From contig CM063292.1 in NCBI GenBank assembly GCA_032173965.1, positions 3,424,001 to 3,488,000 of the forward strand: a stretch of 64,000 nt of DNA, written 5' to 3'. Origin of the DNA: Sitta carolinensis. Taxonomy: Eukaryota; Chordata; Aves; Passeriformes; Sittidae. A program made the position numbers and the translations under genes. Below are positions 43,739-58,300 of the stretch, one piece after another; position 1 is the stretch's first letter, and every line of letters starts with the position of its first letter. The notes under the pieces are model-generated. The model saw only the letters and a program-made list of their open reading frames with translations. It was not told the DNA's origin and searched no databases.

Positions 43739-46700
43739 AGCCCACAGGCAGAAGCCGGGAGCTGCTGTTGAACTTCTTTAAGTTAGATCAGGTTCTCGGC
43801 TCACATGTTCACACAAAGCTCACGCTCTCCTTGAGTGATGGACGGGAAGATTACTTGGAAAGATTATTTTTAGACCTTTGTTCCCAACATCTGGCATCCT
43901 CCGAGAGCCCCATTCAAAGCCAAAGCGTGGGATCAGATGACAGCTGCCGCCGGGGGAAATAAAGGTCTCGGAGGGGTGGGCTCGGCAGATTTTTGCAAAC
44001 AGTTCATCCAAACTTCCCAAGAGCCCGGGCTCTCCCTTTGTGTGCTTCCTACTGTGGGCTTGCATCACGTTTTGACAAAGTGATAACTTCATCTGAAGCC
44101 CACTCGAAGGAAGTGTTTTAACGACAAGATAAACATCCAGGGGCTTTCATTAAACCAAGGTGACGTTGGTTTTCTGAAAACGATTTTGAAGGAGGGGAAA
44201 GACGCGGCCGTTAGGAAAAAATAAATTGGGGTGTGGAGTAGGGAAGGAAGGTGGTTTGGAAATTACATGAGCACAGAGAAAGCAAGGAAGGGGACATGAG
44301 TCAGGCTGTGCCTGACAATGGGAGGGACGGAAGGAGTGGACGTGGGGTTTTGGACATCTCCATGGACATCCAGTGCCTGGAGGATGGGAATGGACTCGTG
44401 AAACCAGGCTGAAAGCAGCCCAGCATCCTGCCTGGGATGGACACAGAGGCAGGTGCCGAAGGAGAGCTATAAGAACGAGGCAGCTGTTAAATGTATGCGT
44501 ATAAATATATATGTCTGCGTGTATATAACTTTAGAGACATCAGGACGGCTGCTCAGGGCTCGCTGAGCCAAATGTGGGGGCTGTTTATTTTATAATTCCC
44601 CCTGAATTTCTCCTCCAGCAGCTTGTCCAGCTTCCACCTGAATGAAGGAAGAAACAGAACCACAAAACTTGTCGAGGTACAGACACTAAGCCCTGTTTGC
44701 CTTCGCTTTACCCCAGCAACAGCCCTGCTGAGCAGAGAGGAGCCTTGCTGGATGCACTGGATTTATTTTATAACCACTCTAAAATGGATCTGCAGAGGAG
44801 CATTATACCCTGTGGACACACACAAAAAAAATCTTCCAATTATTCCTTATACCCGAAAGCTGTGGAAATTCACTTTGATCCGTGCCCAAGTGTCAATAGC
44901 TGCATGCAGGTGGAAGCCAAAGGATTTCATCTTAAAGCTTGCCAGAAAACGATGATGGGAACTTGAAAAAAGAGCAAGGTGTGCCTTAAAAAGCTCGGTA
45001 TTAGGGGAATATATTTGATTTATTCAGACTTGAAGTTCCTTAAGTTTTTCTACCAGTAACTGTGCTTTGGGCAGTTCTCTCTATACCTCTACTGCTATAA
45101 AAAGGTTCTCAGTAACAAAATCTGCTCAATTCATGCCAGGGATTTTGCTGGGAAGTAAAACCAGGGATTACCTTTATGGGGGGAAAGGGAATGAAGAGTT
45201 AAAGTGGAGATGGTGACCTCCCTGGCAGCTGCAGAGGGACAGCACTGGAGCCTCTGCATGGTCTGGGGATTCCCAAAGGAGCTCTCTGGCAGAGCTGAGA
45301 GGGGATCCCTGCAGAGATGCACTGACCCTGCCTTGCTGGGTTTTGTAAACCTATGCCTGCTTGATCCAGAGTCATCCCCAGGTGCAAACTGGGTTTGGGG
45401 GCTGGCAGGGTTTGAGGTGGCCCCTGGTACATTTGTTTCAGGCACAGAAGGGGACAGGGAGCGAGCATTTGGGCTGGAGAGCATTTTGTGCCACAGAGGC
45501 TTCTCCCTGCACCTGGCTGCTGAGAGGGCTGTCCCTGCAGGGAGCACAGCTCCAGGTCCCTGTCTCCTGCCCTGCCCCATTTCACCAGCTCTGCTCTCCC
45601 ACAGAGCTGCAGTCATGCATTTAAAACAGAATTTATCCCAGTTTTCCTTCAAACAGGTCATTTTCCTCAGGCTTCTCTCTTCATTTAGTGGTAACTGTGT
45701 ACAGCTCACAGGTCAGCCCATGGCAAAGTGACTCCCAAAGGACAGAAGTGTCACCTTGGGATGCTGGCAGAGCTCAGCAGCTGCAGGTCACTGTCACCTG
45801 CAGCCAGATCTCATCCAAGCATCATCTGAAATCAGCAGCTGTGCTGCAATTGGTGAAAGGCACACTCAGCCAGCTCCAGTCCATCAGAGAGGGATGAATC
45901 ACTGCCATAACTCTGCCACCTCTTCCACCTCTTGAAGAGACTTGAATTTCTCCTGCTCAGAGGGCTTTGTCTGACACCACAGGATTCTCCAATTCCTTTC
46001 ACAAACACAGCTCCCCAGTTTGTTTCAATATTAATGCCTACACCTTGATCCAGCACCTCTCATCCAGAGCTCCCACTCGTGCCCTGACTCCTGTGCTCTG
46101 AGGTGACAAATGGCAGGGCTGCTTGCACAGAATAAACAAGATTTTTCCTTGGAGTATACCTACTTAATTTATGTCTTTGTGCTGATATTACACTGGTCTG
46201 TGCTCTGTCTGAAACCCAAACCACCGTGAAACAACTGCTCACCATAAATCTCCCTAATTTAATTCCATTTTTTTGTTGTTTCATGTGCTTGCAAGGTGGA
46301 CTTGAAGCAACTAATTCCACAGATAAATAGCTACTTCGGACACCATTTACTGGCCTTTATTTTTGCAGATACACAGCTTTGACATCTATCTGGGAAAAAA
46401 CAGGGTCTGTGCCTGGTGGTTCATGTATTGTACACTGAAGAACTCTGCAGGACCAAAATTCAACAGCTGGTCATGGTCTTCACATCAAAATGGAAGTTGA
46501 TGTCATCACACTTATGGAAGTGCAACTCATCCTGCACACAACTCTTTCATGAATTCTTCCTGCCACCCATCTCCATTCCTCACATGCTTCTACCTCCAGT
46601 CTCAGTTAGAAGCTAGGCAAGGGATTGTATTTTTTTTTTTTACAAGGTTAAGAAAAACTTCCCTGGAAATACCAGAAAGATTATTTTTCTCCCTTTTTCT

Positions 46701-49700
46701 GGATATTCATCTTCTTGACAGTCCTGGCTGAGCTGCATTGTCATAGGACAACTCCAGGTCATCATTTTTGCCGTTCAAATCCACTTTATCCTTCCATTTG
46801 GGGCTCAGTGAAACCTAAAACACGAGAGACCTGAGTCCACTCAGTTCTGGAGGCATTTTTTGTCCACTGCAGAGCAGTTCCTCTCTTCCCAAGTTCACTT
46901 TTGAATGGCCTATTTAGACAAAAAGGAACAGCCTTGACCTTCTGAAGAATTTCTTGCTTAACATTGGCAGGTTTATGGCTCCAGCTATTAGTGTAAAGCA
47001 TTCTGAGCAGCTTGGGAAAAATTTTTAGGCCTCAGGCACAAATCCTTACAAACACAGCCAATGACAATAATTAGAAATTTAAAATTTACTGGTAAGCAAG
47101 TGTCTGAGTTGTGTAATTCAAATGCCAGGTATTTGATGATGAATGGTGGTTTAAAAGCAATCGTCACAAGAGGGAGAAAATTAACGGCCACTTTCTCTTA
47201 AAATACATCTTATCCACACAAAGCAGGAGGGCTGAAATTGTATAGTCCAAGCTAAAGAGGGAGCAATCCCCTCTGGTGATGGTACATCCACAGGGAGTGG
47301 GTGCATGGTTATCCTGTGCCCAGGGCAAAAAGTGATGCTGGTATAAGATCACTGAATTATTGCAATATCGTGGCTGATTTAGCTCCAGTTTCTGTGAAAC
47401 CTTGGACATTCAGCAGGCCAGCAGTTAAAATAATTTTTTTAACATCTGCTTGTCCTGGGAATCACAGAACATCACTAAGTCAAGATTTCTCTGCCTCAAG
47501 ATTTGTGGTGCAGTTCCTCACACCAAATTCCTGCTGCCTTCAAGGATCCTGAGTGAGATTGCTCCATACATCACCACTGAGCAGAGTCACCCTCTGTGCA
47601 CGAATCCCTGCGAATTTCCATCCCACAAATGGCTTCAATAAGGCAAATTCTGCAGAACCATAAATTGCTGTCAGATTAGATAGTGCAAGAACATGGGCGA
47701 GACTTGAGCACCTCCCCGGGGTCTCTGAACCCCTCGGCATCATTTGTTACAGCCAGGAAGATGTATCTGAATTAAATGATGGGCATTTTATTAGCTTAGG
47801 GTAATACAACAATTTTTTGGAACCGGGATTCATGCTGCTTGATTGGCACGGTTTAAATAATGGTTTTTAAAAATGTTCTCAGGGAGGTTGAGAGTGAAAG
47901 TCATGGGGCAGCCAAGGAAAAATATCATTTTCTAGCCAAAAAACAAGGTAGGTCAACCTAAGTCAAGACTTGCCTTTTCCCAGAGGAAAGATCTGACTTT
48001 TAAAGGCAGATTATATCAAAGAGAGAGTTTCCTCAGAGCACACCACTGCAGCAGCACAAGGTGACTCATTTGAGCTGGATATAATCCCAGCACCTTCATG
48101 CCAGGGTTGCTGCAATTCCTTTTCCAGGGGCTGTTTCCTTGCCAGCTCTGCACAGGTTTTGCTGCCAGAAGCAAAAGACAATGGTTTTCTGGGGGTTATT
48201 AGAGATTTTTGATGGTCCTTAATCTAGTGGGAAGGTTACAACTACTTTGTGTCCCCCCTCAAAAATAATCTAATGCTCCTCCCTGCTACTCTGGCTGCCT
48301 CACAAAGGCTCAGCCCTGATGCTCTGTCCCACTTCCACTAACTCTTAGGAAAATGGAAGAAAACCGAGTAAACCCAGAGTGGTTTTGTTGTGAATATGAA
48401 CACAGAGAAACCACAGCCCTGGTTCAGCTTCCCTCAGCTGAACCTGCCACGTGAAAAGCAGGGAGGGCCCAGGGAGTGCTGGCTGCCCAGCAGGGATGGA
48501 CAGCATCACTCATCCCTGTGTGCTCACCCCTCCAACCCCTGCTTTCTGTAAGGTATCCCAAACCAGCAATATTAGAACTGTCACTTTCTTTTCCTTGCCT
48601 AATCCAGCAATTGGGATTGCTCCCTGCATGGATTAGCAGGAAGAGGAATCCCTTAGGTGTGCCAATCCTGGCGGGGGAATACAAAAATCAACAAACAGAA
48701 GGACCTGCAGCATCTCTGCAGGGGTGACCCTGGATGCAGATGATTCACCCCCTCACCCACGGGCTTATTTCATGGCCAGCTCTGCAGGAAGACACTAAAT
48801 CTGGGGTTTCAGTATTGGATTCATTCCTTCCCTGAGCAGGAAAAACTGTGCCAGATGTTTGCTACCAGCGAGCTCTGCTGGGAATTTATAGAGTGAAATA
48901 AAAGATCAAAAGCAATTCAAAACACAGACAGGTGATTCATTTTAAGCATCTGGCCCCAAGCCCTCGCAAAGCCTGGCAGAGGTCAATGTTAAGTGGCCCC
49001 TGACCACTTGGAAAGGCCTGTAAAGAAGAATATAAAGCCCCTACTTATAACCGCTTTGTTGGATAGGAGGTATAAATGGAGCAGACGAATGTTATTAGGG
49101 CAGCACTCGCGTGAGTGCTGCATCCCACTGGCAGAACTGCCAGGAAGCCTCCAGAGGCACGGTGCTGTTCATTAGGAGGCAGAATGGTGCTCAGGCTCCT
49201 CTCTGGGCAGCCTCTGGGCACCGCTGGAATCCCAAACAATTCCTCTGGGCGGGGCTGCCTCTCCCTCCCTTTGCCAGCTCCCTGCGGGGCGGGCCTGTCC
49301 CAAAGCCTTTTGTCTCCAAAGAGGCTTCTGTGAGCTCTTGGTGTCCCCACGGGATGGGGGCAGAGGGCTCCTTCCCCTCTCTGCCAGCCTGCGTGTTTTG
49401 GGAGGGGGGATGTGCCCTGGAGCTCTCACACTGGAACTGCTGAGAAATCTCCCTGGTGACAGATGCACCCTAAAATTAAGGACAAGGGAAGTTTGCCTGT
49501 GGATCCACATGGATTTCACAGCAACTCCTCAGCCTTTGCCATGCTCTGCATTTGGCCAGGCTGAATTCCTGGGGGTAACAGGGCTCCCAGCCCTAAAAGA
49601 GCTGAGCTGTGCTCTGGGGGTTCCTAGAAAGTGTGGGGCACGGGATATCTTGCTTGGACCGTGGCAAAGCCCAGGGAGAGCCAAGGGACCACACAGACAT

Positions 49701-50369
49701 GTCAGCTTGGACACCAAGAAAACCAGCTCAAAGGCACGTGCCTTGCAAATCCCAGATTTCACACATGAAACAGGGGTTACCCGGTGGCTGCTGCCCTGCT
49801 CGGACCCACAAAGACTTGGCCAGGGCCAAGCAGTCTGATTTTGGGGCTGCACCTTTCCCAGCTCTGCCTGCCTTCAGCCCCAGAAACAGACGGTTTCCCA
49901 TTACAAATGCCCTGCCTACATCCAGAAATAGCAAATTCATAGCTCCAGGGCCTGTCAGAGACACCTGCAAACCCTGCACAAGGCAGGGGAAAGGCCAGAT
50001 GTGTATCAGCATCGTGCTTGTGTAGGATTTCCTTTATGGAACCTTTAACCCCCGTGTCCCACATCCTATTAGCAGTGAACTGCCTCGCCCTGCTGCGGCT
50101 CCTCCGAGGCCAGGAGCACTCTGGCAGGGACATTAAATGATCTGCCAGGCCCAGGGAAGTGACTTTGGGGCTCTGAAATAGCTCCAGCTGCTCACATCAG
50201 CCCTGGGGATGTCAGTGCTCTCCAGAAGAGCTGCTGGTGTCACCTCAGGCTGTGCTGCCAGCTCAGCCCCAGCTCTCTGCAGCAGTCAGGGGCTGAGCAG
50301 GGATCTGGCCAGGCAGGGAGCATCCCTGCAGCTCCTCAGGGATTGTGAGACTTGCAGTCAGCACTGTTG

Positions 50370-50419
50370 CTGCAGAATTCCTTAAGAGGGTTCCCTGCAG
50401 AATTCCTTAAAAGGGTTCC
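50370..50419. repeat. 25-bp direct tandem repeat, two units
   Basis: CTGCAGAATTCCTTAAGAGG plus GTTCC is followed directly by a second copy with one substitution. Confidence 0.95.
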
Positions 50420-52101
50420 AAGGATTTTGGAGGCCGAGATGCATTTTCTGGGTCACTCTGAAGGAATTTGCTATGAGAAGGCAAAGAGTTTTTCTTGTCT
50501 TTTCTTATCCAAAGTGAAGGGTTGAACAAGCCATAGAAAATCCCACTTGCCTTTGAGTTCTGATAAAATCCTTATCTAAAGCTGGCTGAAGACAGACAGA
50601 AATATTTGGAGCTGTTACAGACTGGGCTTTAGCTGGGAGAGTTCCCTTCCCTGTCCCTCAGCAGAGTCTGGAAGTCAGTGCACGAGGTTCCATCACCCAC
50701 CTGGCCTGAAGGGAACATCCAGGCCCTCTCCTGCCCCAAATCTCTGCTAAGTGGGCTGGATCTCATTCACCACTGGCTCCTGGTGCCCAGACAGAGCTCA
50801 GGCTCTGGCTTCCATCCTTGCATTGTTTTGAATCCTCTCTTGGCTTGGGTATTAGATATAATGAGATCCCATTTCAAGATCAGAAAGCAAGAAATGCCAA
50901 GCTGGCATTGTGAAGTGAAAACATCCTGTAAGAACATTCCCAAAACTGCCAGCTGACATCCACACCGAGGCAGACAGACAGATTTTGTAAGCATCAGAGC
51001 GGCACAAAACACAAGAGAGCTCAGGTATTTCCTTTTTTATTTTTGATGTATGTAGCCCTAATTAAGAGGATGGATCTTCTGTACTGGCCAGTCTCACTCC
51101 TCAGCTCAGCCAGGGACTTCTTTCAGCAGTCAGACATAGCTCAATTTTTTGAAGGTGCTGCAAGAAGTATAACAGAAGGGGTTTCTCCCCCTGGCGTCTC
51201 TGTGTGAGGTCCTGAGCAGCACGTTCAGTATCCAGCTGAATTCCTTCTGAATTGTTCAGCAGCCTGGGATGGACACATGGAGACTTTCCACCTTTTATCT
51301 CAGCACAGAACTTTCCATGTGAGTAGCGTGGCTTTATTGTGAGGGTTGCTGTCCTCCAGTGAGCCACTCGTTTTTCAGAAGGCAGGAACTTGCATTTTGT
51401 CACTGATGTTGCCTATTACAGCTTTTCCCAGTCCTGACATAAAGGGGAACCGGCAGCTTCTCCCAGTGCTTGGCATCCCCTGCCACGTTCTGCTCTCTGA
51501 ATCACCTGGCAGGACAGAGCAGGGCAGGGAGGATGAGCACGTGTGAGACAAGGAGGGCCTGGGAAACGGGGAGGTCTCTGCTGAAATGGGGAGCCATGGG
51601 TTGATTACTGCATGGAGACTTCAGCACTTGGAGCCCCTGCTCGAGCAGCAAAACAATCTGGACATTGTTAGCTGAGCAAAAGATCCCTGCACACCCCGTT
51701 AGCAGCAGGCAGAGATTAAGAGCAGCACTCAAGCCAGGCTGTGTTTCAGAGCTGGTTCTGTCCTTACTTAGAGCAGAGTGGGACTGCAGAGGACAATCAA
51801 ACCTCTGGCTCTCATGGAGCACCCCCAGCTTGGCAGGGCACAGCTGCCTTTGCTGTTCCCCTTGTGAATTTTATATGCTGGAAAATGTTTATTTCAGTTT
51901 TGGTTCCATGTCCTCGTTAAACTTTATGTACTATGTAACTGTGCTATATAGTGTTATGCTTACGTTCATGTGAAGATAAATATTTTTATATATCTACGTA
52001 GTTATATTTGTTTACATATCCATAAACTCAAGTCTCCAGCATGTTTCTTATGTGTTTATGCCCCTCTAGCCTGTCCCTTCAAAAGTAATTGGAGGAGTTT
52101 C

Positions 52102-52340
52102 ACAGAATCCCAGAGTGGTTTGTGTTGAAAGAGACTTCAGAGCTCATCCCATCCCACCCCTGCCCTGGCACCTCCCACTGTCCCAGGTGGCTCCAAACCC
52201 CATCCAGCCTGGCCTTGGACATTCCAGGGATCCAGGGGCAGCCCCAGCTGCTCTGGGCACCCTGTGCCAGGGCCTGCCCACCCTCCCAGGGAAGAATTTA
52301 TCCCCAATACCTAATCCCAATCTAATTATCAAATCTCTCT
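52102..52340 (-). mobile_element. CR1-type LINE 3' fragment
   Basis: The plus strand is the reverse complement of a CR1 3' end: CAGAATCCCAGAGTGGTTTG, CATCCAGCCTGGCCTTGGAC, CCAGGGATCCAGGGGCAGCC and CTGGGCACCCTGTGCCAGGG. It is 5'-truncated. Confidence 0.92.
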
Positions 52341-55300
52341 GCTTGTTATGTTATAGCTCTTCCTAATACCAGCTACTTAATACCTGCAGAGCAGCTCCAG
52401 GGCTTGCCAGAGTTCGAGCTCAGATTTGCCCTCACGTTTTGCACCACTTGGCAAACTTCTTTTTTGCTTCTTCAGGGTTCACTTATCTGAGTTTTGCAGT
52501 GCCCAGCAATGCTGGACCTGCTCCAATGTAAATTATTTCTACAGAACCAGCAGTTGTATATTTTGTCCTGGCAACCTCAGGCCTCTGTGACTTGTATTTA
52601 ATTATTAGGAGTAGGGAACAATCTAAAAGTGCACTGGTCCCATGGGCTGTTTTTTAGCATGTCTCCATAGGGTGGGATAAACATTTGCAGATGATTTTTC
52701 TGCTTTGTCTTCCTGAAATAGGTGCATTATATCATCTTCCACGTTTTCTACATTCTGAGAGTGTTAATGGGAGGAAGTGAATAGTTGGGTATTCAAATAC
52801 TTTTCCACAGTATCTCTCTGTCTTCTCTTTAAAGTCCTGAATTTGTTGGGTTTTTTTCCAACTTACACCCAGCAAGCTCTTTGGCAAGAGAAAGCTCAGA
52901 TGAGGCTTGGCTCTTTAATTACATTATTGGCAGACTGTGGCATTCTTTTGTTACTTTCTTGATCTAATTTCCCCAAAGAGCTGCAAAAAAGGAGAATGGT
53001 GGATTAATTTAATCATAGCTTCTTGTGTGGTTAAATACCAGCTCCTTTATTGTCCACCCACACCTTTGGGTGCTCTGAACTTCATCTCTTCCACCCGGAG
53101 TGAAAGGCTCTTCCTCTGGATATTTTTTTCCCTTCAACCTTTATTCAAAGACTAAAATCCATGTGTTGGGGATTCAGTAGCTGGAGTAGAGGGCTCAAAG
53201 CCTTTCTTATTCCATTAAGCCCTCCAGGGACAAAGTGACAAGGCTGATTCAGCTGATGGCTGAGTGACCCTTCCCACAGCTCCCATCAGCAGCTGTGGGC
53301 ACGCCAAGGTTAGATCTAATCCTTGTCAGAAAGATTCCAAATTGTCAAAACCCAGCGTTGAAGCAGTGAGTCTGCTGGAGGCATTTGGGGCACTGAGCCC
53401 CACATCCATGTTTTGCTGAGCCTGTGTGGAGGGAAAATCCTTCTCATGACAAGGAAACGGAGACAAATGGGGTAGGACCTCTTTCATCTGGGGCTCCGTG
53501 TCTGCAGAGCTGGCAGTTATTACCAACTTTCTGTCTCAATTAACTCAACACTTCTGCCAGAGAAGCCCTGGACATGCTGTTTGCAGCAGGGCAAGATTTA
53601 CTTTGCTGTGCAGGACTCAAGCAGCTGTTTCAGGCTGGGACTGAGAAGTTATGGCATTTACAGCTGAGCTTTTCCAGACTCTGCCCTGAAGCAGAACTGC
53701 AGAAATGTGAGTTGTGTCTCTTCATCCCTGGTCCCTGTCCCTCAGATGGGAGGCCTGCCTTTGTCTGAAGGGGTGAAACCCCACTTCCCCTTTGGAGAAA
53801 TCCTATCGCGTTCCATCTAGCTTCCCATTCCTCAGGCTCTTTCCTTTGGGAGCTTGTTGCCAGCCATAAATCCGAGGCAGCTTTGCAATTCAAGGCAGTG
53901 TTTAATTTGGACATAAGGGTGAGTAACAATTAGCACCCTCTGCAGAGCTATTGATTGGACAATTACCAGCTGGATCACTGGGTAGCCCTGCCTCTAGAAA
54001 TTTTAAATAAACTTCCTCCCTCTTTCAAACATCTTCACAACAATTCCTTGAGCAGAGGACCCTTCATTCTCTGGAGTCAGCTCTGCATCAAGGTTGAAAA
54101 ATCAACCTTGGAGTAGGTTCTTCCCAACTAATTTCTTAGGATATTTTTAGCTGAGCTGCCCCAAAGGGAGATTTTCTTTGAAGCTTTAGTCTGGAATTCC
54201 CACAGAGGAAGTTTTTCACACCTAAACGAGCAGATTTAGACATCTCAACAATCAGCTTATATACAGTAAATGTGAATTACTACAAAGCAACACCTCACTC
54301 AAAGTATCAAGGGATTAAACATTATTTGGATGAATAGAAGGGCTCTTAAATTAAGGGAGAATGAAGACTAATAAACCAGCAGTGTATGCTATAGGAAGGC
54401 AGCATTATATCCGGGAGAAAACACAGGAATTTAGGTCAGAAATTCCATAACTTACACACAGGTCACACATGACCTGGCACAGCAGCCCAGCTCCTCCAGT
54501 TTTCCTCTCTCTCTGAGGAAGAAAACGTGCTGCTCTCCCTCCTCCACACCAATTTAGATTTATAATTGCATGTAACACGGCCTGATTCTGATTCTTTTGT
54601 AAGTAATTGTTTGCTGAGAGATCAGAAGAGGTAATAACTGAGAATAAAGCAGCTCCCCTCACGTGAATAATTGCACCATCAGCCTGCTAGTGAGAGTCAC
54701 AGAAACTTCCAGGCTGCTGCTGGGACCAATGCAAAGTCTCAGGAATGCATAAGCAAATGCATTAGGCACAATGCATCTACTGGAGCAGCGATTCATTCAA
54801 GAGAGCAGCTCCTGGAAACGTGGAAAAACATGTTCAGTGCAGGAATAACTCCTGGCTGTCCCCCCCCACGGGGGAGCAGTTATTGTAAATCACTGTTTGT
54901 AAAGTCACCACCTAAAAATGGATACTTTAGGCAGAAATACTAATTCTTCATAAATATATTTTTGACAGGTATGCCACAAACTCAAGTGACAATACGTTTC
55001 ATCGGTTTCCAAACTTTCAGAGGAAGAAAATAAAAAATTCTACAGATTTGCCTGGAATGGGAATTCTGAATTGAAAGGCTGAAGTTGTGCCTACCAGTCA
55101 CCCAGGGGCATTTCAGCCTGCTTCTCCTCCCTCTCATTCTGCACATTCCTGCTCATTCTGGTTTGTATCCCACCCTCAGTGCAGAACGGATGCAGGGAAT
55201 AATTCCTGGTTTCCCTGGCCCATGAGCGGCATATTTCTGATAGAGGGCTTTGTGAACGAGTTCCTCCCAAAAAAAGAGGCACTTGCTGACCTGAGGTGGG

Positions 55301-58300
55301 AGCCCAGAAGCCGAGGGGTTACTGACAGAGCCGTGGAGGCCTGGGAAGGGCCACGATCCACATGGAATCTTGGCCTTAGCCCTGCATATCTCGGGATGTG
55401 TGTAATGTCTCCAGCCCTGCTGCTGCTCTGCTCTAACTAATGCCAGCCTTACTGCCTGGATCGTTCCCCTTGCCACCACGGGATGGGTCCAGCTGCCGCT
55501 GGAGCCAGCTGGAGCCTGTCCATGGAGCAGAGGGGCTGCAGCAGCCCCTCTGCTGCTGTTTGTCCCTGTCCTGCTCCCTCCCTGCCACAGGCACTGGGAG
55601 CCACTCGAGGGCAAAGCCTGGAATCCACAGCTATTCCTCAGAGGGGCTGGGACTCCTATTTAAGGAAAGAAGCAAAAAGGAGAGAAGGTTTTACGACGAG
55701 GTCTGGAATGAGGCAAGGGAAAACAACGTGAGCGATTCCAGCGCCAGCAGGGTTTTGGTGTTTCAGCCAGCCCTGAGGTTTAACGGGTGGCACTGCTGAG
55801 GTGCACCCCAAAATGTGTCCCTGGGCAGAGGTTTTATCTGCTGGCATCACAAGGATCAGTGTAACTCTGGGGAGGGCTCGCTGCAGAGCCACACTTTGCT
55901 GCTGCAGCTCCTGTGAAAAATGCTCACAACCACGGTCCCCAAGTGTGCCAAAGCCCAGCTAAGGCTTGGAATTGCAATTATCCTGCCTGCCTCAGGCTGC
56001 ACGCCCTGACCCTTGGAGGGTGGGGGTCTGGCAGAAAGGGAGCAGAGAAAGGCTGGGAAAGGGGTGATGGTTGAGAGCAGGGCAGTGCTGACAGCAGCTG
56101 AGTGTTCCCAAGAGGCAGGGATGGGTTTACAGCCTCGGGGGCTCCTCTGGGTCAGGGCACTCTGAAATCTGACCCAGTCCCACCCCAGACAGGGAATGGG
56201 GCTTTACAAAGGGTGAGTGAAATTCTGGGTTTGGGAAAAACAACCTTCATCCGAGGGCTCTACATCAATCTGTGTGTGCTTGGCCTCCCTCTCTGCACGG
56301 GGAATATTTTGGGGCTCATTCCCACTCATGACTGGCTGTCCCTGCTGCTTGGGGTATATGTTGCAGAAAACAACAGAGCAAAGCAAAACCCCAACCCTCT
56401 AAAGTAGAAATGGGGGGGTTAAAGTCAGAAAACTGACGGCAGGCAGAGAAGAACCTGAAACTGTTTTTAATTAATTTTTTATTCAAGGTATGTCCCTCCT
56501 GCTTTGAATTTCACCACTTAATGGCAGCTTATCCCCTCCGCTGGGATAAACTGCTCTGGGACCATTGTATTTTGGGATGAAATCCTGTTCCCATTTCGAG
56601 TGAAACTGCTCTTCATTCTCACAGCCCAGGGGTTGCAGCATCTGTGCTGAAATCTGTGGGTTTCACACTCTGCAGGAGGGCAAATATTGGCTTTAAGACA
56701 CAGTTTTCATTGAGGATTTTATGGAAGGAAACATTCCAGTTGTTCAAAGGCTACATTTAAAAAATGCTGATTCTGCAAGGTCTTTAATTCAGAGCCAAAT
56801 TTAATGCAATGGTTACCCTTTTCTAATGTCAGAATCAGAAATATGAAAAGTAGTCGTCAAAAGATTTTTTATTAAAACCTGAGAAGTGAGGTCAGGGGGT
56901 CAAGAAGCTCTGGAAGACAGAAATCCTTAAGGAGCATGTCTGGTTGTTTTTTTCTGAATGGGAAAGTTGTTTTGCTCGAGCCTTTTAAGTGTCTGCTGAT
57001 AGAGATGAAGCAAAGCCCAACCTCTGAGGAGGAAAATGGAACTGAAACTCCATCTCAGGGCAGTGGAGACACCGAGTGCCTTTTGTTTTGGAGGAGCTGA
57101 CCCCTAGGGATTCAAAAGCAAAATACTTGACTCCAAAGAACAAGCTTAAAGATGGTTTGGGGTTTTTTTGGTGTTTGTTTTTTAATTACTGAAAATCTTA
57201 AATAACAGATATAAAGATGCAGATTCACGTGGCTTTCTTGCTGAGGTGCCATGGGAGGCACTCTGTTATCTCTGCACAAATCTCTGATGGGCCATTCCTG
57301 TCAGTGCCAACACTTCCAGGGAGCTGCTTCAAAATATGGAGGAGGGAGAGAAAATATCTTCCCTGCCTCCACAGGCTGATGGGATCAACTCCAAGACTTT
57401 GCCTCCTGCGCTCTGTCCTTCTCCCAACAATCTGCTTTTTCCTTCTGCATTTTGGTCACTTTTTCTTCTCTCTCTTGGTGATAAAACAGCTTTCTTATTT
57501 TTATTTTCATGGCTCCTGGGATGCTCAGCTTGCTGTTGTATCAGGAGGACCTGGATGTGCCAGCTGGGAGATCTTTGAAGGGAGGATTTCCTCGGGTTTG
57601 CAGATTCTGCAAAGACACATCGGTGATAGGAGCACCTGGAAATGCACCAAACCCACCCAGAGAGAGGACAAAAGTTTGGAGACCCCTTCTTTTAAAGAGT
57701 GATCCAATGTTCATTCCTCTTGGATTACAAGTTAAAATACCTTCTGAGGAAAAATAAAAAAATCAGTTGTTCTTATTTCCCCTAAGATTTTTCATGTAGA
57801 ATATAATAGGAGTATAATTACTTTAAATCAGGCATAGACCATGAAGGAAACAGATGCTTATTTCTTTTAGAGATTAGTCAACCTTGCAGACTGCCCAATA
57901 GGAAACAGAGTAGAAAGCAGGCAACATATCTCATAAGCATCAGGCAAATTGCAACATTGCTGAGGAAATAACTAGATTTTATGACTGATAGGAAACTGTA
58001 ATGCAGTTTGTAACAAGATTTCATTCATTTTGAAATAATCCGCCTCCCTAGCAATTGCAGTTTGGCCTGCTGGTTTGAAAGAGAAGAATAAAGGGTATTT
58101 CCTGAAAATACACTAGCACACCTCTAGCACAACCCCAGCAGCTTCCCCTGAGCTGCCCTTTGGGGGGTTGTGAGTTCGGGGTTTTTCAGGAGCTGCTGTC
58201 CATCACTTGCATGGCCCCAGAGCCCACATAGCCCTGGGGAGCTGGGGCTGCTCCCCAGGCTGCATCAGCCCCCAAAGCTGCGTTTTTGCTGTCAGAGCTG

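Noticed and set aside
42739..43781. Plus-strand open frames of 266 and 186 codons at WFDC1 exon 1
   Set aside because: They are antisense to the real signal-peptide exon and lie in stop-poor GC-rich promoter sequence. The product looks like low-complexity translation.
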